The notes beneath the pieces are model-generated. The model was not told where the DNA came from, ran no database searches, and saw only the letters and a program-made list of their open reading frames with translations. A stretch of DNA of 18,962 bases from assembly GCF_937999985.1 (NCBI RefSeq), contig NZ_CALLDG010000012.1:1-18962 (forward strand). Direction: 5' to 3'. This document shows positions 7,234-15,297 of the stretch, one piece after another. Source of the stretch: an uncultured Corynebacterium sp. (GTDB taxonomy: Bacteria > Actinomycetota > Actinomycetes > Mycobacteriales > Mycobacteriaceae). A program made the translations under genes and the position numbers. Positions within the stretch are counted from its first letter, which is position 1. The number at the start of each line of letters is the position of its first letter.

Positions 7234-7890
7234 ATGAGCAACGACAGCACCCCGTACCGCGTTGTAGATAGCGAGCTGCTGCTGGACGCGCCGATCATCG
7301 GCGTGCGCCGCGATACGATCACCACCGCCACCGGCGAGGCGAAGCGCGAGATCGTGGAGCACTTCTCCGCAGTCGCGGTCGCCGCCGTGCGCGATAACCA
7401 CGTGATGATGATCCGCCAGTACCGCCACGGCGTGGGCCGCCACCTGTGGGAGATCCCCGCCGGCCTGCTGGATCTGGTGGGGGAGGATCCCCTGGAGGCT
7501 GCCCGCCGTGAGCTGGCCGAGGAAGCTGGCCTGCGCGCCCACAACTGGCACCTGCTGGGGGATGTCGTGACCTCCCCGGGCTTCAGTGAAGAAATGTGCC
7601 GCGTCTACCTGGCCGAAGACTTGGACGATGACCTCTCCGACTTCGACTTGCCGGAGGCCGAGTTCGAGGAGGCGGAGATTGAAACCCGCTGGGTGCCGAT
7701 CCCCGAAGCCATTGAGTGGGTGCAGACGGGCAAGGTGGAAAACTCCATCGCCACCATCGCCCTGCTGCACCTGGCCGCTGGTACCCGCCGGGACGTTTCA
7801 GAGCCTTTCAACTATCACTCCGGCCTCGCCGATCGCCGCTCCGCCAGCGCGGAAGCCAAGCCCGGCTCGGACATGAAGTTTATCCGTTGA
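7234..7890 (+). CDS. Nudix hydrolase, ADP-ribose pyrophosphatase type
   Basis: Probably splits ADP-ribose to AMP and ribose 5-phosphate; the orthologous position in M. tuberculosis is the ADP-ribose pyrophosphatase Rv1700. 218 residues. The Nudix box runs from AGLLDLVGE to ARRELAEEAGL (~77-102), with the metal-binding R-E-L-x-E-E core complete. The Gly before the box is one residue further away than in the strict GX5E consensus, as I recall for actinobacterial members. MMIRQYRHGVGRHLWEIPAG before the box and LLGDVVTSPGFSEE after it are typical of ADP-ribose enzymes. Its TGA stop (7888-7890) overlaps the TTG start of xerD, so the two are translationally coupled. Substrate is inferred by family; activity on other nucleoside diphosphates cannot be excluded. 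Confidence 0.9.
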   Translation: MSNDSTPYRVVDSELLLDAPIIGVRRDTITTATGEAKREIVEHFSAVAVAAVRDNHVMMIRQYRHGVGRHLWEIPAGLLDLVGEDPLEAARRELAEEAGLRAHNWHLLGDVVTSPGFSEEMCRVYLAEDLDDDLSDFDLPEAEFEEAEIETRWVPIPEAIEWVQTGKVENSIATIALLHLAAGTRRDVSEPFNYHSGLADRRSASAEAKPGSDMKFIR

Positions 7891-8786
7891 GCGCAGAAGT
7901 CAACCGCAAGCTCGTCACTGCCTATATCCGGCATCTAAAGACCGAGCGCGATGTCTCCGTTCACACGCTGTCGAACTACCAGCGCGACCTCGACCGCTAC
8001 CTGGAGTGGCTAGGGGCCAAGGCGCTGCAGGACGTCACCGCCACAGACATCGAGGATCACCTGGTTTACCTCCGTAAGGATCTGAACCTCGCGGCGTCCT
8101 CCGCCGCTCGCGGGCTGGCGGCGATCCGCGGCCTGCATTCCTTCGCCCATGCCGACGGTCGCCTGCCCTTCGACGTTGCGGCGGACGTTCCCACGCCTTC
8201 GTTGGGCGGTTCCATCCCGAAGGCCCTAAGCCTGGCACAGGTAGAGGCTTTGCTGAACGCGGTGCCGGCGGGCGACGGGGCGTCCCAAATAAACATCCGC
8301 GACCGTGCGCTGCTCGAGATGCTCTACTCGACCGGCGCGCGCATCACCGAGCTACTAGACCTCGACGTCGATGACCTCGACCGCGAACAGCGCGTGCTGC
8401 TGGTGCGCGGCAAGGGCGGCAAGGAACGCATCGTCCCGCTGGGGCGCCCCGCGCTGGAGGCAGTGGAGCGCTACCTGGTGCGGGCGCGGCCGAGCCTGAA
8501 CAAGAAGGGCAGCCCGGCGCTGTTCCTCAACAACCGCGGGGCGCGCCTTGGCCGCCAATCGGGTTTCAAGATCGTTTCGCAGGCGGCGGAGGCGGCGGGG
8601 CTGGAGCATGTTTCGCCGCACAGCTTGCGCCACAGCTTCGCCACGCACCTGCTGGAGGGTGGCGCGGATATTCGTGTGGTGCAGGAACTTCTCGGGCACG
8701 CTAGCGTGGCTACCACGCAGATTTACACCAAGGTCAGCCCTGAGCACTTGAGGGAAATTTGGGCCTCATCTCACCCCCGTACCTAG
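7887..8786 (+). CDS. xerD: Tyrosine recombinase XerD
   Basis: Site-specific recombinase that with XerC resolves chromosome dimers at dif. The open frame extends back to 7716 inside the Nudix gene, but I choose TTG 7887: it gives 299 residues, the normal Xer length, begins at the SAM-like DNA-binding domain and overlaps the Nudix stop. The N-terminal core-binding domain is ~1-105 (YIRHLKTERDVSVHTLSNYQRDL). The catalytic domain ~112-299 has the complete set: Arg152 (STGARITELL), Lys176 (GKGGKER), His245 and Arg248 (HSLRH), His271 (GHASVATTQ) and Tyr280 nucleophile (QIYTKV). Lying just before parA-scpA-scpB, as in other mycolata, and not next to integrase-type cargo, it is the chromosomal XerD rather than a phage integrase. 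XerC versus XerD is decided by synteny and is slightly less sure. Confidence 0.95.
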   Translation: MSAEVNRKLVTAYIRHLKTERDVSVHTLSNYQRDLDRYLEWLGAKALQDVTATDIEDHLVYLRKDLNLAASSAARGLAAIRGLHSFAHADGRLPFDVAADVPTPSLGGSIPKALSLAQVEALLNAVPAGDGASQINIRDRALLEMLYSTGARITELLDLDVDDLDREQRVLLVRGKGGKERIVPLGRPALEAVERYLVRARPSLNKKGSPALFLNNRGARLGRQSGFKIVSQAAEAAGLEHVSPHSLRHSFATHLLEGGADIRVVQELLGHASVATTQIYTKVSPEHLREIWASSHPRT

Positions 8787-8795
8787 TGCGCCTGA

Positions 8796-8808
8796 TAATC
8801 TCTAGGGT
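8796..8808 (+). promoter_or_regulatory. Candidate promoter of the parA-scpAB block
   Basis: TAATCT (8796-8801) and TAGGGT (8803-8808) are overlapping-type TANNNT -10 candidates just after xerD. Transcription from the second would start near 8815, leaving too short a leader for TTG 8823 but a good one for the starts at 8847 or 8862. Confidence 0.4.
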
Positions 8809-8861
8809 GTAATTAAAGGCTATTGATCACAATCAAGGGAAAGGGCTTGACGGGATCGCCG

Positions 8862-9755
8862 ATGTCACGTTCACAGTCACACGCGGATGCGTTGTTTGAT
8901 AAGCCCGATCAGCGCATCGGCCTGACCGGACGACCGATCAAGGAGCTGCCGGACCCCGAGCCGTTGGATCGCCACGGCCCGGCTTCTATCATCGCGATGT
9001 GCAACCAGAAGGGCGGGGTGGGCAAGACCACCTCTACGATCAACATCGGTGCCTCGCTGGCCGCGTTCGGCCGCAAGGTGCTGCTGGTGGACTTGGACCC
9101 GCAGGGCGCACTGTCCGCTGGTCTGGGTATTAGCCACGACGAGTTGGACGTTACGGTCTATAACCTGTTGGTCGATTCTTCTGCCTCTATTCTTGACGCC
9201 ATCCACTCCAGCCCCGTCGACGGTCTGGACGTCGTTCCGGCGAATATCGACCTGTCGGCTGCGGAGATCCAGCTGGTCAACGAGGTCGGCCGTGAGCAAG
9301 CCCTGGCCCGCGCGCTGCGGCCCGTGATGCGCGACTACGACTTCATCATCGTCGACTGCCAGCCGTCCTTGGGTCTGCTGACGGTCAACGCGCTGAGCTG
9401 TGCGGATTCGGTGATCATTCCGGTGGAGTCCGAGTACTTTTCGCTACGTGGCCTGGCGCTGCTGATGGACACGGTGGATAAGGTCCGCGACCGCCTGAAC
9501 TTTAAGCTCGAGGTGCTGGGCATCCTGGTGACGATGTTCGACCGCCGAACCCTCCACGCCCGCGAGGTGATGGAGCGGCTGGTGGAGGCGTTCGGGGACA
9601 AGGTCTTCGACTCCGTCATCACCCGCACCGTGCGCTTCCCGGAGACCTCGGTGGCCGGCGAGCCGATCAACACCTGGGCGCCGAGCTCGTCCGGCGCGGT
9701 GCAGTATTCGAATCTGGCGAAGGAAGTCATTGAGCGCGTCGCTCAGCAAATCTAG
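8862..9755 (+). CDS. ParA/Soj-like ATPase of the scpAB locus
   Basis: Walker-type ATPase of the ParA family, 297 residues from this start, equivalent by position and sequence pattern to M. tuberculosis Rv1708. It has the deviant Walker A KGGVGKTT (~50-57), the A' motif LVDLDPQG (~75-82) and Walker B IIVDCQPSLGLL. The C-terminal half (EYFSLRGLALLMDTVDKVRDRLN, RTVRFPETSVAGEPI in pieces) is family-typical. It sits away from any visible parS or parB, so it is probably a second ParA, not the oriC-linked one; with ScpAB adjacent, a role in chromosome organisation is likely but inferred. Starts: TTG 8823 lacks a ribosome binding site, TTG 8847 follows AAGGGAAAGGG, and ATG 8862 follows GGGA at six bases. 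I prefer ATG 8862 because the remaining N-terminal lead matches homologue length; 8847 is a close second. Confidence 0.93.
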   Translation: MSRSQSHADALFDKPDQRIGLTGRPIKELPDPEPLDRHGPASIIAMCNQKGGVGKTTSTINIGASLAAFGRKVLLVDLDPQGALSAGLGISHDELDVTVYNLLVDSSASILDAIHSSPVDGLDVVPANIDLSAAEIQLVNEVGREQALARALRPVMRDYDFIIVDCQPSLGLLTVNALSCADSVIIPVESEYFSLRGLALLMDTVDKVRDRLNFKLEVLGILVTMFDRRTLHAREVMERLVEAFGDKVFDSVITRTVRFPETSVAGEPINTWAPSSSGAVQYSNLAKEVIERVAQQI

Positions 9756-10578
9756 CCAGCCCGTGCAGGAGCCAGAGCAGGCCGAGCAGCCGGAGATCAC
9801 TGGCTTCCGGGTGGCGTTGGCTAACTTCGACGGCCCGTTCGACCTGCTGCTGCAGCTCATTCATTCGCACAAGCTGGACATCACCGAGGTCGCCCTGGCA
9901 CAGGTCACCGACGAGTTCATCGCCTACACCAAGAACTTGAGCTCCAGCGCCGAGGACCTGGACGAGGTCACGGAGTTTTTGGTGGTGGCCTCCACGCTGC
10001 TGGACCTCAAAGCAGCCCGCCTGGTGCCGCGCGGCGAGGTGGATAGCGAGGAAGACCTCGCACTACTGGAAACCCGCGACCTGCTATTCGCCCGCCTGCT
10101 GCAGTACCGCGCCTACAAGCAGGTCGCCGATCTTTTCTCCGACTGGCAACGCGACGCCGCCCGCGCCTACCCGGCGACCCTGTCCCTGGAGGAACACCAC
10201 GCAAACCTGCTGCCGGAGGTGAAGATCGGCAAGACCGCCGACGAGTTCGCCGAGCTGGCTGCGGCCGTGTTCCGCCCCAAGCCTGACCACGTGGAGACCG
10301 GACACATCCACCAGGTTGCGGTTTCCGTGCCGGAGCAGGCCGGGCGGATTCTCAATACCCTCAAGGTCGCCGGCGAGAACACCTGGGTGACCTTCGGGGC
10401 GCTCATCGCCGACGCGGAGCTGAACATGATCGTCGTAGGCCGCTTCCTGGCACTGTTGGAGCTGTACAAGGCCCGCGCCATAGGCATCGAACAGCCCGAG
10501 CCGCTGCAGGACATGTCGGTGGCTTGGACCGGGCTGGATGTCGACCCGGCGGTGGTGGCGGCCAGCAACTGGGAGTAG
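9730..10578 (+). CDS. scpA: Segregation and condensation protein A (kleisin)
   Basis: Kleisin subunit that bridges SMC heads in the bacterial condensin and binds an ScpB dimer. 282 residues. The N-terminal SMC-neck-binding region carries the hallmark FDGPFDLLLQLIHSHKLDI (~34-52) followed by FLVVASTLLDLKAARLVP. The acidic middle and the C-terminal winged-helix region (VTFGALIADAELNMIVVGRFLALLELYK) are complete. The start TTG 9730 lies inside parA, overlapping its end by 26 bases. It is supported by AAGGA five bases upstream; the next option, GTG 9763, has no ribosome binding site. The overlap implies translational coupling of parA and scpA. scpB follows after 33 bases. Confidence 0.95.
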   Translation: MSASLSKSSQPVQEPEQAEQPEITGFRVALANFDGPFDLLLQLIHSHKLDITEVALAQVTDEFIAYTKNLSSSAEDLDEVTEFLVVASTLLDLKAARLVPRGEVDSEEDLALLETRDLLFARLLQYRAYKQVADLFSDWQRDAARAYPATLSLEEHHANLLPEVKIGKTADEFAELAAAVFRPKPDHVETGHIHQVAVSVPEQAGRILNTLKVAGENTWVTFGALIADAELNMIVVGRFLALLELYKARAIGIEQPEPLQDMSVAWTGLDVDPAVVAASNWE

Positions 10579-10611
10579 GCGTCACAAAGAAAGAACAGAA
10601 AGGCACACACC

Positions 10612-11208
10612 ATGAGCGATCTAAACCCCAACCCCGCGCCGCTGCCGCAGGTGTCGCTGCTGCGCAGCCGCGTGGAATCGCTGCTGCTGGTAAGCGACGA
10701 GGCAGTGACGCCCACAGAGCTCGCCCGCGTGCTTTCCAACGAGGAGAACGCGGTGCCAGAAGCCGAAGTGGCGCGCATCCTCCACGAGATCGCGGCGGAG
10801 TACGAAGCCCGTGGAAATGGCTTTGAGCTGCGTGAACACGAGGGATCCTTCCGGCTGTACACGCGGCGCGCGAACTCGGACGTGGTGGAGGCCAAGCTGC
10901 TGGATGGCACCCAACAACGCCTGAGCCGCGCGGCCCTGGAGACCCTGGCGGTGGTGGCCTACCGGCAGCCCGTCACACGCAGCCAGGTGGCGGCGGTGCG
11001 CGGTGTGAACTGCGACGGCGTGATGCGCACCCTTTCCCTGCGCGGGCTGATCGCAGAGACGGGAGAGCAGGGTGGCGCGCACCTGTACTCCACGACCGAG
11101 CTTTTCTTGGAACAGATCGGCATCGAATCGCTGGAGGAACTGCCGGATCTGGCGCCGCTGCTGCCGGAAGTGGACAGCATCGACAGCCTGGACAATATCG
11201 ACAATTAA
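10612..11208 (+). CDS. scpB: Segregation and condensation protein B
   Basis: Partner of ScpA in the SMC-ScpAB condensin. 198 residues, typical length. It has two winged-helix domains: SLLRSRVESLLLVSDEAVTPTELARVL in pieces (~14-40) and the second with RLSRAALETLAVVAYRQPVTRSQVAAVRGVN (~103-133), the most conserved ScpB segment. LSLRGLIAETGE follows at the wing. An acidic tail (~175-198) rich in Asp ends the protein. ATG 10612 is preceded by AGAAAGG at a normal distance. Gene order parA-scpA-scpB-rluB matches other mycolata. No abnormal features. Confidence 0.95.
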   Translation: MSDLNPNPAPLPQVSLLRSRVESLLLVSDEAVTPTELARVLSNEENAVPEAEVARILHEIAAEYEARGNGFELREHEGSFRLYTRRANSDVVEAKLLDGTQQRLSRAALETLAVVAYRQPVTRSQVAAVRGVNCDGVMRTLSLRGLIAETGEQGGAHLYSTTELFLEQIGIESLEELPDLAPLLPEVDSIDSLDNIDN

Positions 11209-11221
11209 GCAGGTTGAGGGG

Positions 11222-11240
11222 TATAGTTCGGGCTGATAAT
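11222..11240 (+). promoter_or_regulatory. Weak candidate promoter before rluB
   Basis: The 64-base scpB-rluB gap contains TATAGT (11222-11227) and GATAAT (11235-11240), either of which could be a -10 box; TTGAGG (11215-11220) is the only -35-like word, spaced 14 bases from the second. GAAGGG near 11256 is the likely ribosome binding site of rluB. Confidence 0.35.
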
Positions 11241-11272
11241 TCAAGATTTTAGTTCGAAGGGCTACAAACACC

Positions 11273-12145
11273 GTGGACACACCCGCTCGCCGAGACGGCA
11301 CACCGGAGACCGCTCCGAAAGACATCTACCTATCCCAGGCCAAGCCCGCCAAGCGCCAGCACGTGACGGCGCAGGAGGCAGAGGCCGCCCTCAACAAGCC
11401 AGATTCGGAGAAGGCCCAGGTGCGCCTGCAGAAGGTGCTGGCCTCTGCGGGTGTGGCAAGCCGCCGCATGAGCGAGAAGCTCATCGCAGCCGGTCGCGTG
11501 GAAGTAAACGGCGAAGTCGTGGTGAAGATGGGCACCCGCATCGACCCGAGCGTGGACATCGTCCGCGTGGATGGCGAGCGTGTGCAGGTCAATGAAGAGA
11601 TGGTCTATTTCGTGCTGAACAAGCCCCGCGGCGTGCATTCCACGATGAGCGACGACCTGGGCCGTCCGTGCGTGGGAGACTTGGTGGGTACGCGCCTGAA
11701 GGAAGGCCAGGGGCTGTTCCACGTCGGCCGCCTGGACGCCCAGACCGAAGGCCTGCTGCTGCTCACCAACGACGGCGAGCTGGCCAACCGCCTGATGCAC
11801 CCTAAGTACGAGGTGAAGAAGACCTACATGGCCACCGTGCTGGGCGAGGCGAGCCGCAAGCTGATCCGCGAGCTGAAGGACGGCGTGGAGCTGGACGATG
11901 GCATTGCCCGCGCCGACAGCGTGCAGATCGTAGACGTGTGGCAAGGCAAGTCGCTGATTAAGGTGGAGCTGCACGAGGGGCGCAAGCACATCGTGCGCCG
12001 CATGCTGAAGGAGGCCGGCTTCCCGGTGCAGGCGCTGGTACGCACCAAGATCCACACCGTGCAGCTGGGCGAGCAGAAGCCGGGTACGATCCGCGCGCTG
12101 AACCAGGCGGAATTACAGAGCATGTACAAGAAGGTCGGGCTGTAG
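11273..12145 (+). CDS. rluB: Ribosomal large-subunit pseudouridine synthase, RluB/RsuA family
   Basis: Converts a uridine of 23S rRNA to pseudouridine during ribosome assembly. 290 residues from GTG 11273. A basic, low-complexity lead (~1-48) is followed by an S4 RNA-binding domain (~49-105, VRLQKVLASAGVASRRMSEK). The catalytic domain has the nucleophile Asp155 in HVGRLDAQTEGLLLLTNDG and continues with ELANRLMHPKYEVKKTY and EGRKHIVRRMLKEAGFPV. The RluB/RluE/RluF/RsuA branch is clear; the exact target is inferred by synteny with scpB and cmk (Rv1711 in M. tuberculosis). Eighty-four bases separate it from cmk-der. Confidence 0.93.
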   Translation: MDTPARRDGTPETAPKDIYLSQAKPAKRQHVTAQEAEAALNKPDSEKAQVRLQKVLASAGVASRRMSEKLIAAGRVEVNGEVVVKMGTRIDPSVDIVRVDGERVQVNEEMVYFVLNKPRGVHSTMSDDLGRPCVGDLVGTRLKEGQGLFHVGRLDAQTEGLLLLTNDGELANRLMHPKYEVKKTYMATVLGEASRKLIRELKDGVELDDGIARADSVQIVDVWQGKSLIKVELHEGRKHIVRRMLKEAGFPVQALVRTKIHTVQLGEQKPGTIRALNQAELQSMYKKVGL

Positions 12146-12229
12146 TTAGCCAGCAACGAGCCGGTAACCAGCCAGCGCAGCTAGAACAGCCGACATAAAC
12201 ACACAATTATTTAGGGGAACGACCTTTCT

Positions 12230-14545
12230 ATGACGAACGCACCTTTCTACGAGCCCGGCTCCGCGCTGGATCAGCTCGCCAGCGTAAAGAACATTGAGGA
12301 CGGCGGCCTGATCGTCGCCGTCGACGGCCCGAGCGGCACCGGCAAGTCCACCGTCTGCCGCCGCCTGGCCACCGCCGCGGACGCGAAATACCTGGATACC
12401 GGCGCTATGTACCGGGTGGCCACGCTGCATGTCCTGCGCCAGGGTATCGACCCTTCCGAGGAGTCCGCGCGCGAGGCGATCATCGCCGCTACTGCCGACC
12501 TGCCGCTGGAGATCAACGAGGATCCCGCCTCCACCGAGGTGCTGCTGGACGGCACCGACGTTTCCGGCGAGATCCGCGGCCCCGAGGTCACCGCGCACGT
12601 CTCCGCCGTCGCCGCCATCCCGGAAGTGCGCGAGAACCTGGTGGCCCTGCAGCGGTCTCTGGCCTTCGCCGCCGGTCGCTGCGTGGTCGAGGGCCGCGAC
12701 ATTGGAACTGTGGTTCTTGAGGACGCCCCAGTGAAGATCTTCATGACGGCCTCCGCCGAGGTGCGGGCTCAGCGCCGATACGATCAGGACCTGGAAGCCG
12801 GCCGAGAGGCGGACTACGAGGCTGTACTCGCGGATGTGCAGCGCCGTGATGAGGCCGATTCTTCCCGCAAGACCTCTCCGCTCCGCCCGGCAGAGGATGC
12901 CGTGATTGTGGACACCGGCGAGATGGACATCGACGAAGTGCTGGAGAAGCTGGCGCAGCTGACCTTGGCCAGCGCTAAGCCGGACAGCCTGGATTCCCCG
13001 GCGGAGCTGATCTTCCGTACCGCCGATGGCGAGGTCCTGGGGGAGTCCGATTTCTCCGTCGCCGAGTTCTCCGAGTACGACGATGACGAGTCCGGCCCCG
13101 AAGAGTTCTTCATCACCGGCCCGGACGACTTTACCCTCGAGGGCGGCGGCGACATGCCGGAATCCGACGAGGACTGGGAAGCCCTGGAGGAAGCCTTCGG
13201 CGTGCTCGGCGACGAGGAGGCAGAGCAGGAGGCCCTGTGCACTGTTGCCATCGTCGGCCGCCCGAACGTGGGCAAGTCCACCCTGGTGAACCGTTTCATC
13301 GGCCGCCGCGAGGCCGTGGTGGAGGACTTCCCGGGCGTCACCCGCGACCGTATTTCCTACCTGGGCGAGTGGTCCGGCCGCCGCTTCTGGGTGCAGGATA
13401 CGGGCGGCTGGGACCCGGACGCGAAGGGCATCCACGCCGCCATCGCCCGCCAGGCGGAGACCGCCATGGAAACCGCCGATGTGATCGTCTTCGTGGTCGA
13501 CTCGAAGGTCGGCATCACCTCCACGGACGAGGTCATCGCCCGCAAGCTGCAGCGCAGTAAGGTGCCCGTGATCGTGGTGGCCAACAAGTGCGATGCGGAT
13601 GCGCAGCTGGGCGACGTCGCCGAGTTCTGGGCGCTGGGCCTGGATAACCCGTACCCGGTTTCTGCCCAGCACGGCAAGGGCGCGGCGGACGTCATGGACG
13701 AGGTTCTGCGCGTCTTCCCGGAGCACCCGCGCGAGCTTTCGGTAGTTTCCGGCCCGCGCCGCGTGGCCCTGGTCGGTCGCCCGAACGTGGGCAAGTCCTC
13801 CCTGCTGAACAAGATCACGGGCGAGGAGCGCTCCGTGGTCAACAACGTTGCGGGCACCACTGTCGACCCGGTTGATTCCATCGTGGAGCTGGAGGAAAAG
13901 ACCTGGAAGTTCGTGGATACCGCCGGTATTCGCAAGAAGACGAAGCACGCGCGCGGCCACGAGTTCTACGCCTCGCTGCGCACCCGCTCTGCCATCGACG
14001 CGGCTGAGGTCGCGGTCTTTCTTGTTGACGCCAGCGAACCCATCGCCGAACAGGATCAGCGAGTGCTTCGCATGATCCTCGACTCGGGGCGTGCCCTGGT
14101 GGTGGCCTACAACAAGTGGGATCTGGTGGATGAGGACCGTCGCGAACTACTGGAGCGCGAGATCGAGTTGCAGCTTTCCCACGTCCCGTGGGCTCGCCGC
14201 GTGAACATTTCCGCCAAGACCGGCCGCGCGCTGCAGAAGCTGGAGCCCGCGATGATCGAGGCTCTGGAGAGCTGGGATCAGCGCATCTCCACCGGTCAGC
14301 TGAATACCTGGCTGCGTGCGGTGATTGCGGAAACCCCGCCGCCGATGCGTGGCGGCCGCCTGCCGCGCGTGCTGTTTGCCACCCAGGCTTCCACCAAGCC
14401 GCCGGTGATCGTGCTGTTCACCACGGGCTTCCTGGAGCACGGCTACCGCCGCTTCCTGGAGCGCAAGTTGCGCGAGGCCTTTGGCTTTGAAGGATCGCCG
14501 GTGCGCATCGCGGTGCGTGTGCGCGAGAAGAAGCGCAAGAAGTAG
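12230..14545 (+). CDS. cmk-der: Fused cytidylate kinase and ribosome-biogenesis GTPase Der
   Basis: One uninterrupted 771-codon frame. Residues ~25-245 are cytidylate kinase (CMP/dCMP to the diphosphate): P-loop GPSGTGKS (33-40), YLDTGAMYR, VVEGRDIGTVV and RRDEADSSRKTSPL. Residues ~246-335 are an acidic linker rich in Asp/Glu. Residues ~336-771 are Der (EngA), the double GTPase of 50S assembly: G1 GRPNVGKS (343-350), DTGG (390-393), NKCD (452-455); second G1 GRPNVGKS (516-523), DTAG (563-566), NKWD (628-631); then the KH-like domain to a lysine-rich end. All nucleotide-binding motifs are intact. In C. glutamicum and M. tuberculosis the two are separate neighbouring genes, and fused forms are known in some Actinobacteria. 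An internal ATG at 13154 after GAGGGCGG could also give free Der. AGGGGAA stands ten bases before ATG 12230. Confidence 0.95.
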   Translation: MTNAPFYEPGSALDQLASVKNIEDGGLIVAVDGPSGTGKSTVCRRLATAADAKYLDTGAMYRVATLHVLRQGIDPSEESAREAIIAATADLPLEINEDPASTEVLLDGTDVSGEIRGPEVTAHVSAVAAIPEVRENLVALQRSLAFAAGRCVVEGRDIGTVVLEDAPVKIFMTASAEVRAQRRYDQDLEAGREADYEAVLADVQRRDEADSSRKTSPLRPAEDAVIVDTGEMDIDEVLEKLAQLTLASAKPDSLDSPAELIFRTADGEVLGESDFSVAEFSEYDDDESGPEEFFITGPDDFTLEGGGDMPESDEDWEALEEAFGVLGDEEAEQEALCTVAIVGRPNVGKSTLVNRFIGRREAVVEDFPGVTRDRISYLGEWSGRRFWVQDTGGWDPDAKGIHAAIARQAETAMETADVIVFVVDSKVGITSTDEVIARKLQRSKVPVIVVANKCDADAQLGDVAEFWALGLDNPYPVSAQHGKGAADVMDEVLRVFPEHPRELSVVSGPRRVALVGRPNVGKSSLLNKITGEERSVVNNVAGTTVDPVDSIVELEEKTWKFVDTAGIRKKTKHARGHEFYASLRTRSAIDAAEVAVFLVDASEPIAEQDQRVLRMILDSGRALVVAYNKWDLVDEDRRELLEREIELQLSHVPWARRVNISAKTGRALQKLEPAMIEALESWDQRISTGQLNTWLRAVIAETPPPMRGGRLPRVLFATQASTKPPVIVLFTTGFLEHGYRRFLERKLREAFGFEGSPVRIAVRVREKKRKK

Positions 14546-14561
14546 GTGCCAAAAATAGGGT

Positions 14562-15290
14562 CTAGCGCAGCACCAGGATCCAGATAGCGATGTGGTGTAG
14601 TAGCGCCGCCAGGATCGTGGCGGCGTGGAATACCTCGTGGAATCCAAACCAGCGCGGGGAGGGGTTGGGCCACTGCTTGGCGTAGATCACCGCGCCGAGG
14701 GAGTAGACGATCCCGCCCAGCAGCATCAGCAGGCTCACGGCCACACCCAACTGCTGGTAGTAGCCCACGGCACCGATGGCAGCCAGCCAGCCGAGGGTGA
14801 GGTACGTGGTGGCATCCAGCCACCGCGGGTGATCAATCCACACCAGATTCAGTACTACTGCCGCGGCGGCGGCCAGCCAGCACACGGCCAAGATCCACAG
14901 CCCGCCGGTGTTAAACCAGCCCCAGCCAGTGAACCATCGCGCGCCAAAAGCACCGACCGTCACCGGCCCGTAGGTTCCGGCGATGAAGACCGCGATCATG
15001 GCGTGGTCGGCGCGCCGCCAACTGTTCACCGCACCCTCGGATCGCCACGGCACGCGGTGGTACAGCGCACTGACGGTGAGCATCCCGGCCAGGCACAGTG
15101 CGTACAGCGCCGTGGCAAAGGTCATCCAGGACAGGTGAAACTTGGAGGCCGCAACGATGGTCAGCGCCGTGCCCATGCCGCCGAAATACCACGCAGCGGC
15201 GGTGTGCAACCGGCCGCGCATATAGGGGCGCGGGCCACGGTCGAATACCGGGCGAGGGGGCTTCTTCGTGAGCGTTTGAGTTTTATGCAC
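14562..15290 (-). CDS. trhA: TrhA / hemolysin III family membrane protein (PAQR-like)
   Basis: Seven-helix membrane protein of the YqfA/hemolysin III branch of the PAQR family, 242 residues. Hydrophobic helices span from ~32 to 240. The family's presumed metal-site residues are present: Ser74 and His78 in SALYHR, Asp95 in RADHAMIAVFIAGTY, and His218/His222 in GFHEVFHAATILAALLHH. In other bacteria the family is linked to membrane fluidity control; 'hemolysin' is a historical label. It starts at GTG 15290, with a -10 box placed for a leaderless mRNA. It lies 26 bases downstream of fhs on the same strand, so it may also be read from the fhs promoter. It is convergent with cmk-der, only 16 bases away, with no clear terminator between. 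True function in this organism is unknown. Confidence 0.9.
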   Translation of the reverse strand: MHKTQTLTKKPPRPVFDRGPRPYMRGRLHTAAAWYFGGMGTALTIVAASKFHLSWMTFATALYALCLAGMLTVSALYHRVPWRSEGAVNSWRRADHAMIAVFIAGTYGPVTVGAFGARWFTGWGWFNTGGLWILAVCWLAAAAAVVLNLVWIDHPRWLDATTYLTLGWLAAIGAVGYYQQLGVAVSLLMLLGGIVYSLGAVIYAKQWPNPSPRWFGFHEVFHAATILAALLHHIAIWILVLR

Positions 15291-15297
15291 GAAATAA

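Noticed and set aside
7716..7886. XerD extended upstream into the Nudix gene
   Set aside because: The added residues match no recombinase pattern and would overlap the Nudix C-terminus by 170 bases; TTG 7887 gives the normal length.
8823..8861. ParA starting at TTG 8823
   Set aside because: No ribosome binding site and too close to the likely transcript start near 8815.
12139..12192. Repeated CCAGC words and a loose hairpin in the rluB-cmk gap
   Set aside because: Imperfect, large-loop pairing without a T-tract; not enough to call a terminator or riboswitch.
12146..13960. A 604-codon minus-strand open frame opposite cmk-der
   Set aside because: Composition is typical of an antisense shadow (runs of Val, His, Gly, Leu) and the plus strand encodes well-conserved domains.
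14562..15290. Reading the TrhA protein as a toxin or hemolysin
   Set aside because: The family name is historical; PAQR-type metal-site residues and the helix pattern point to a membrane-homeostasis protein.
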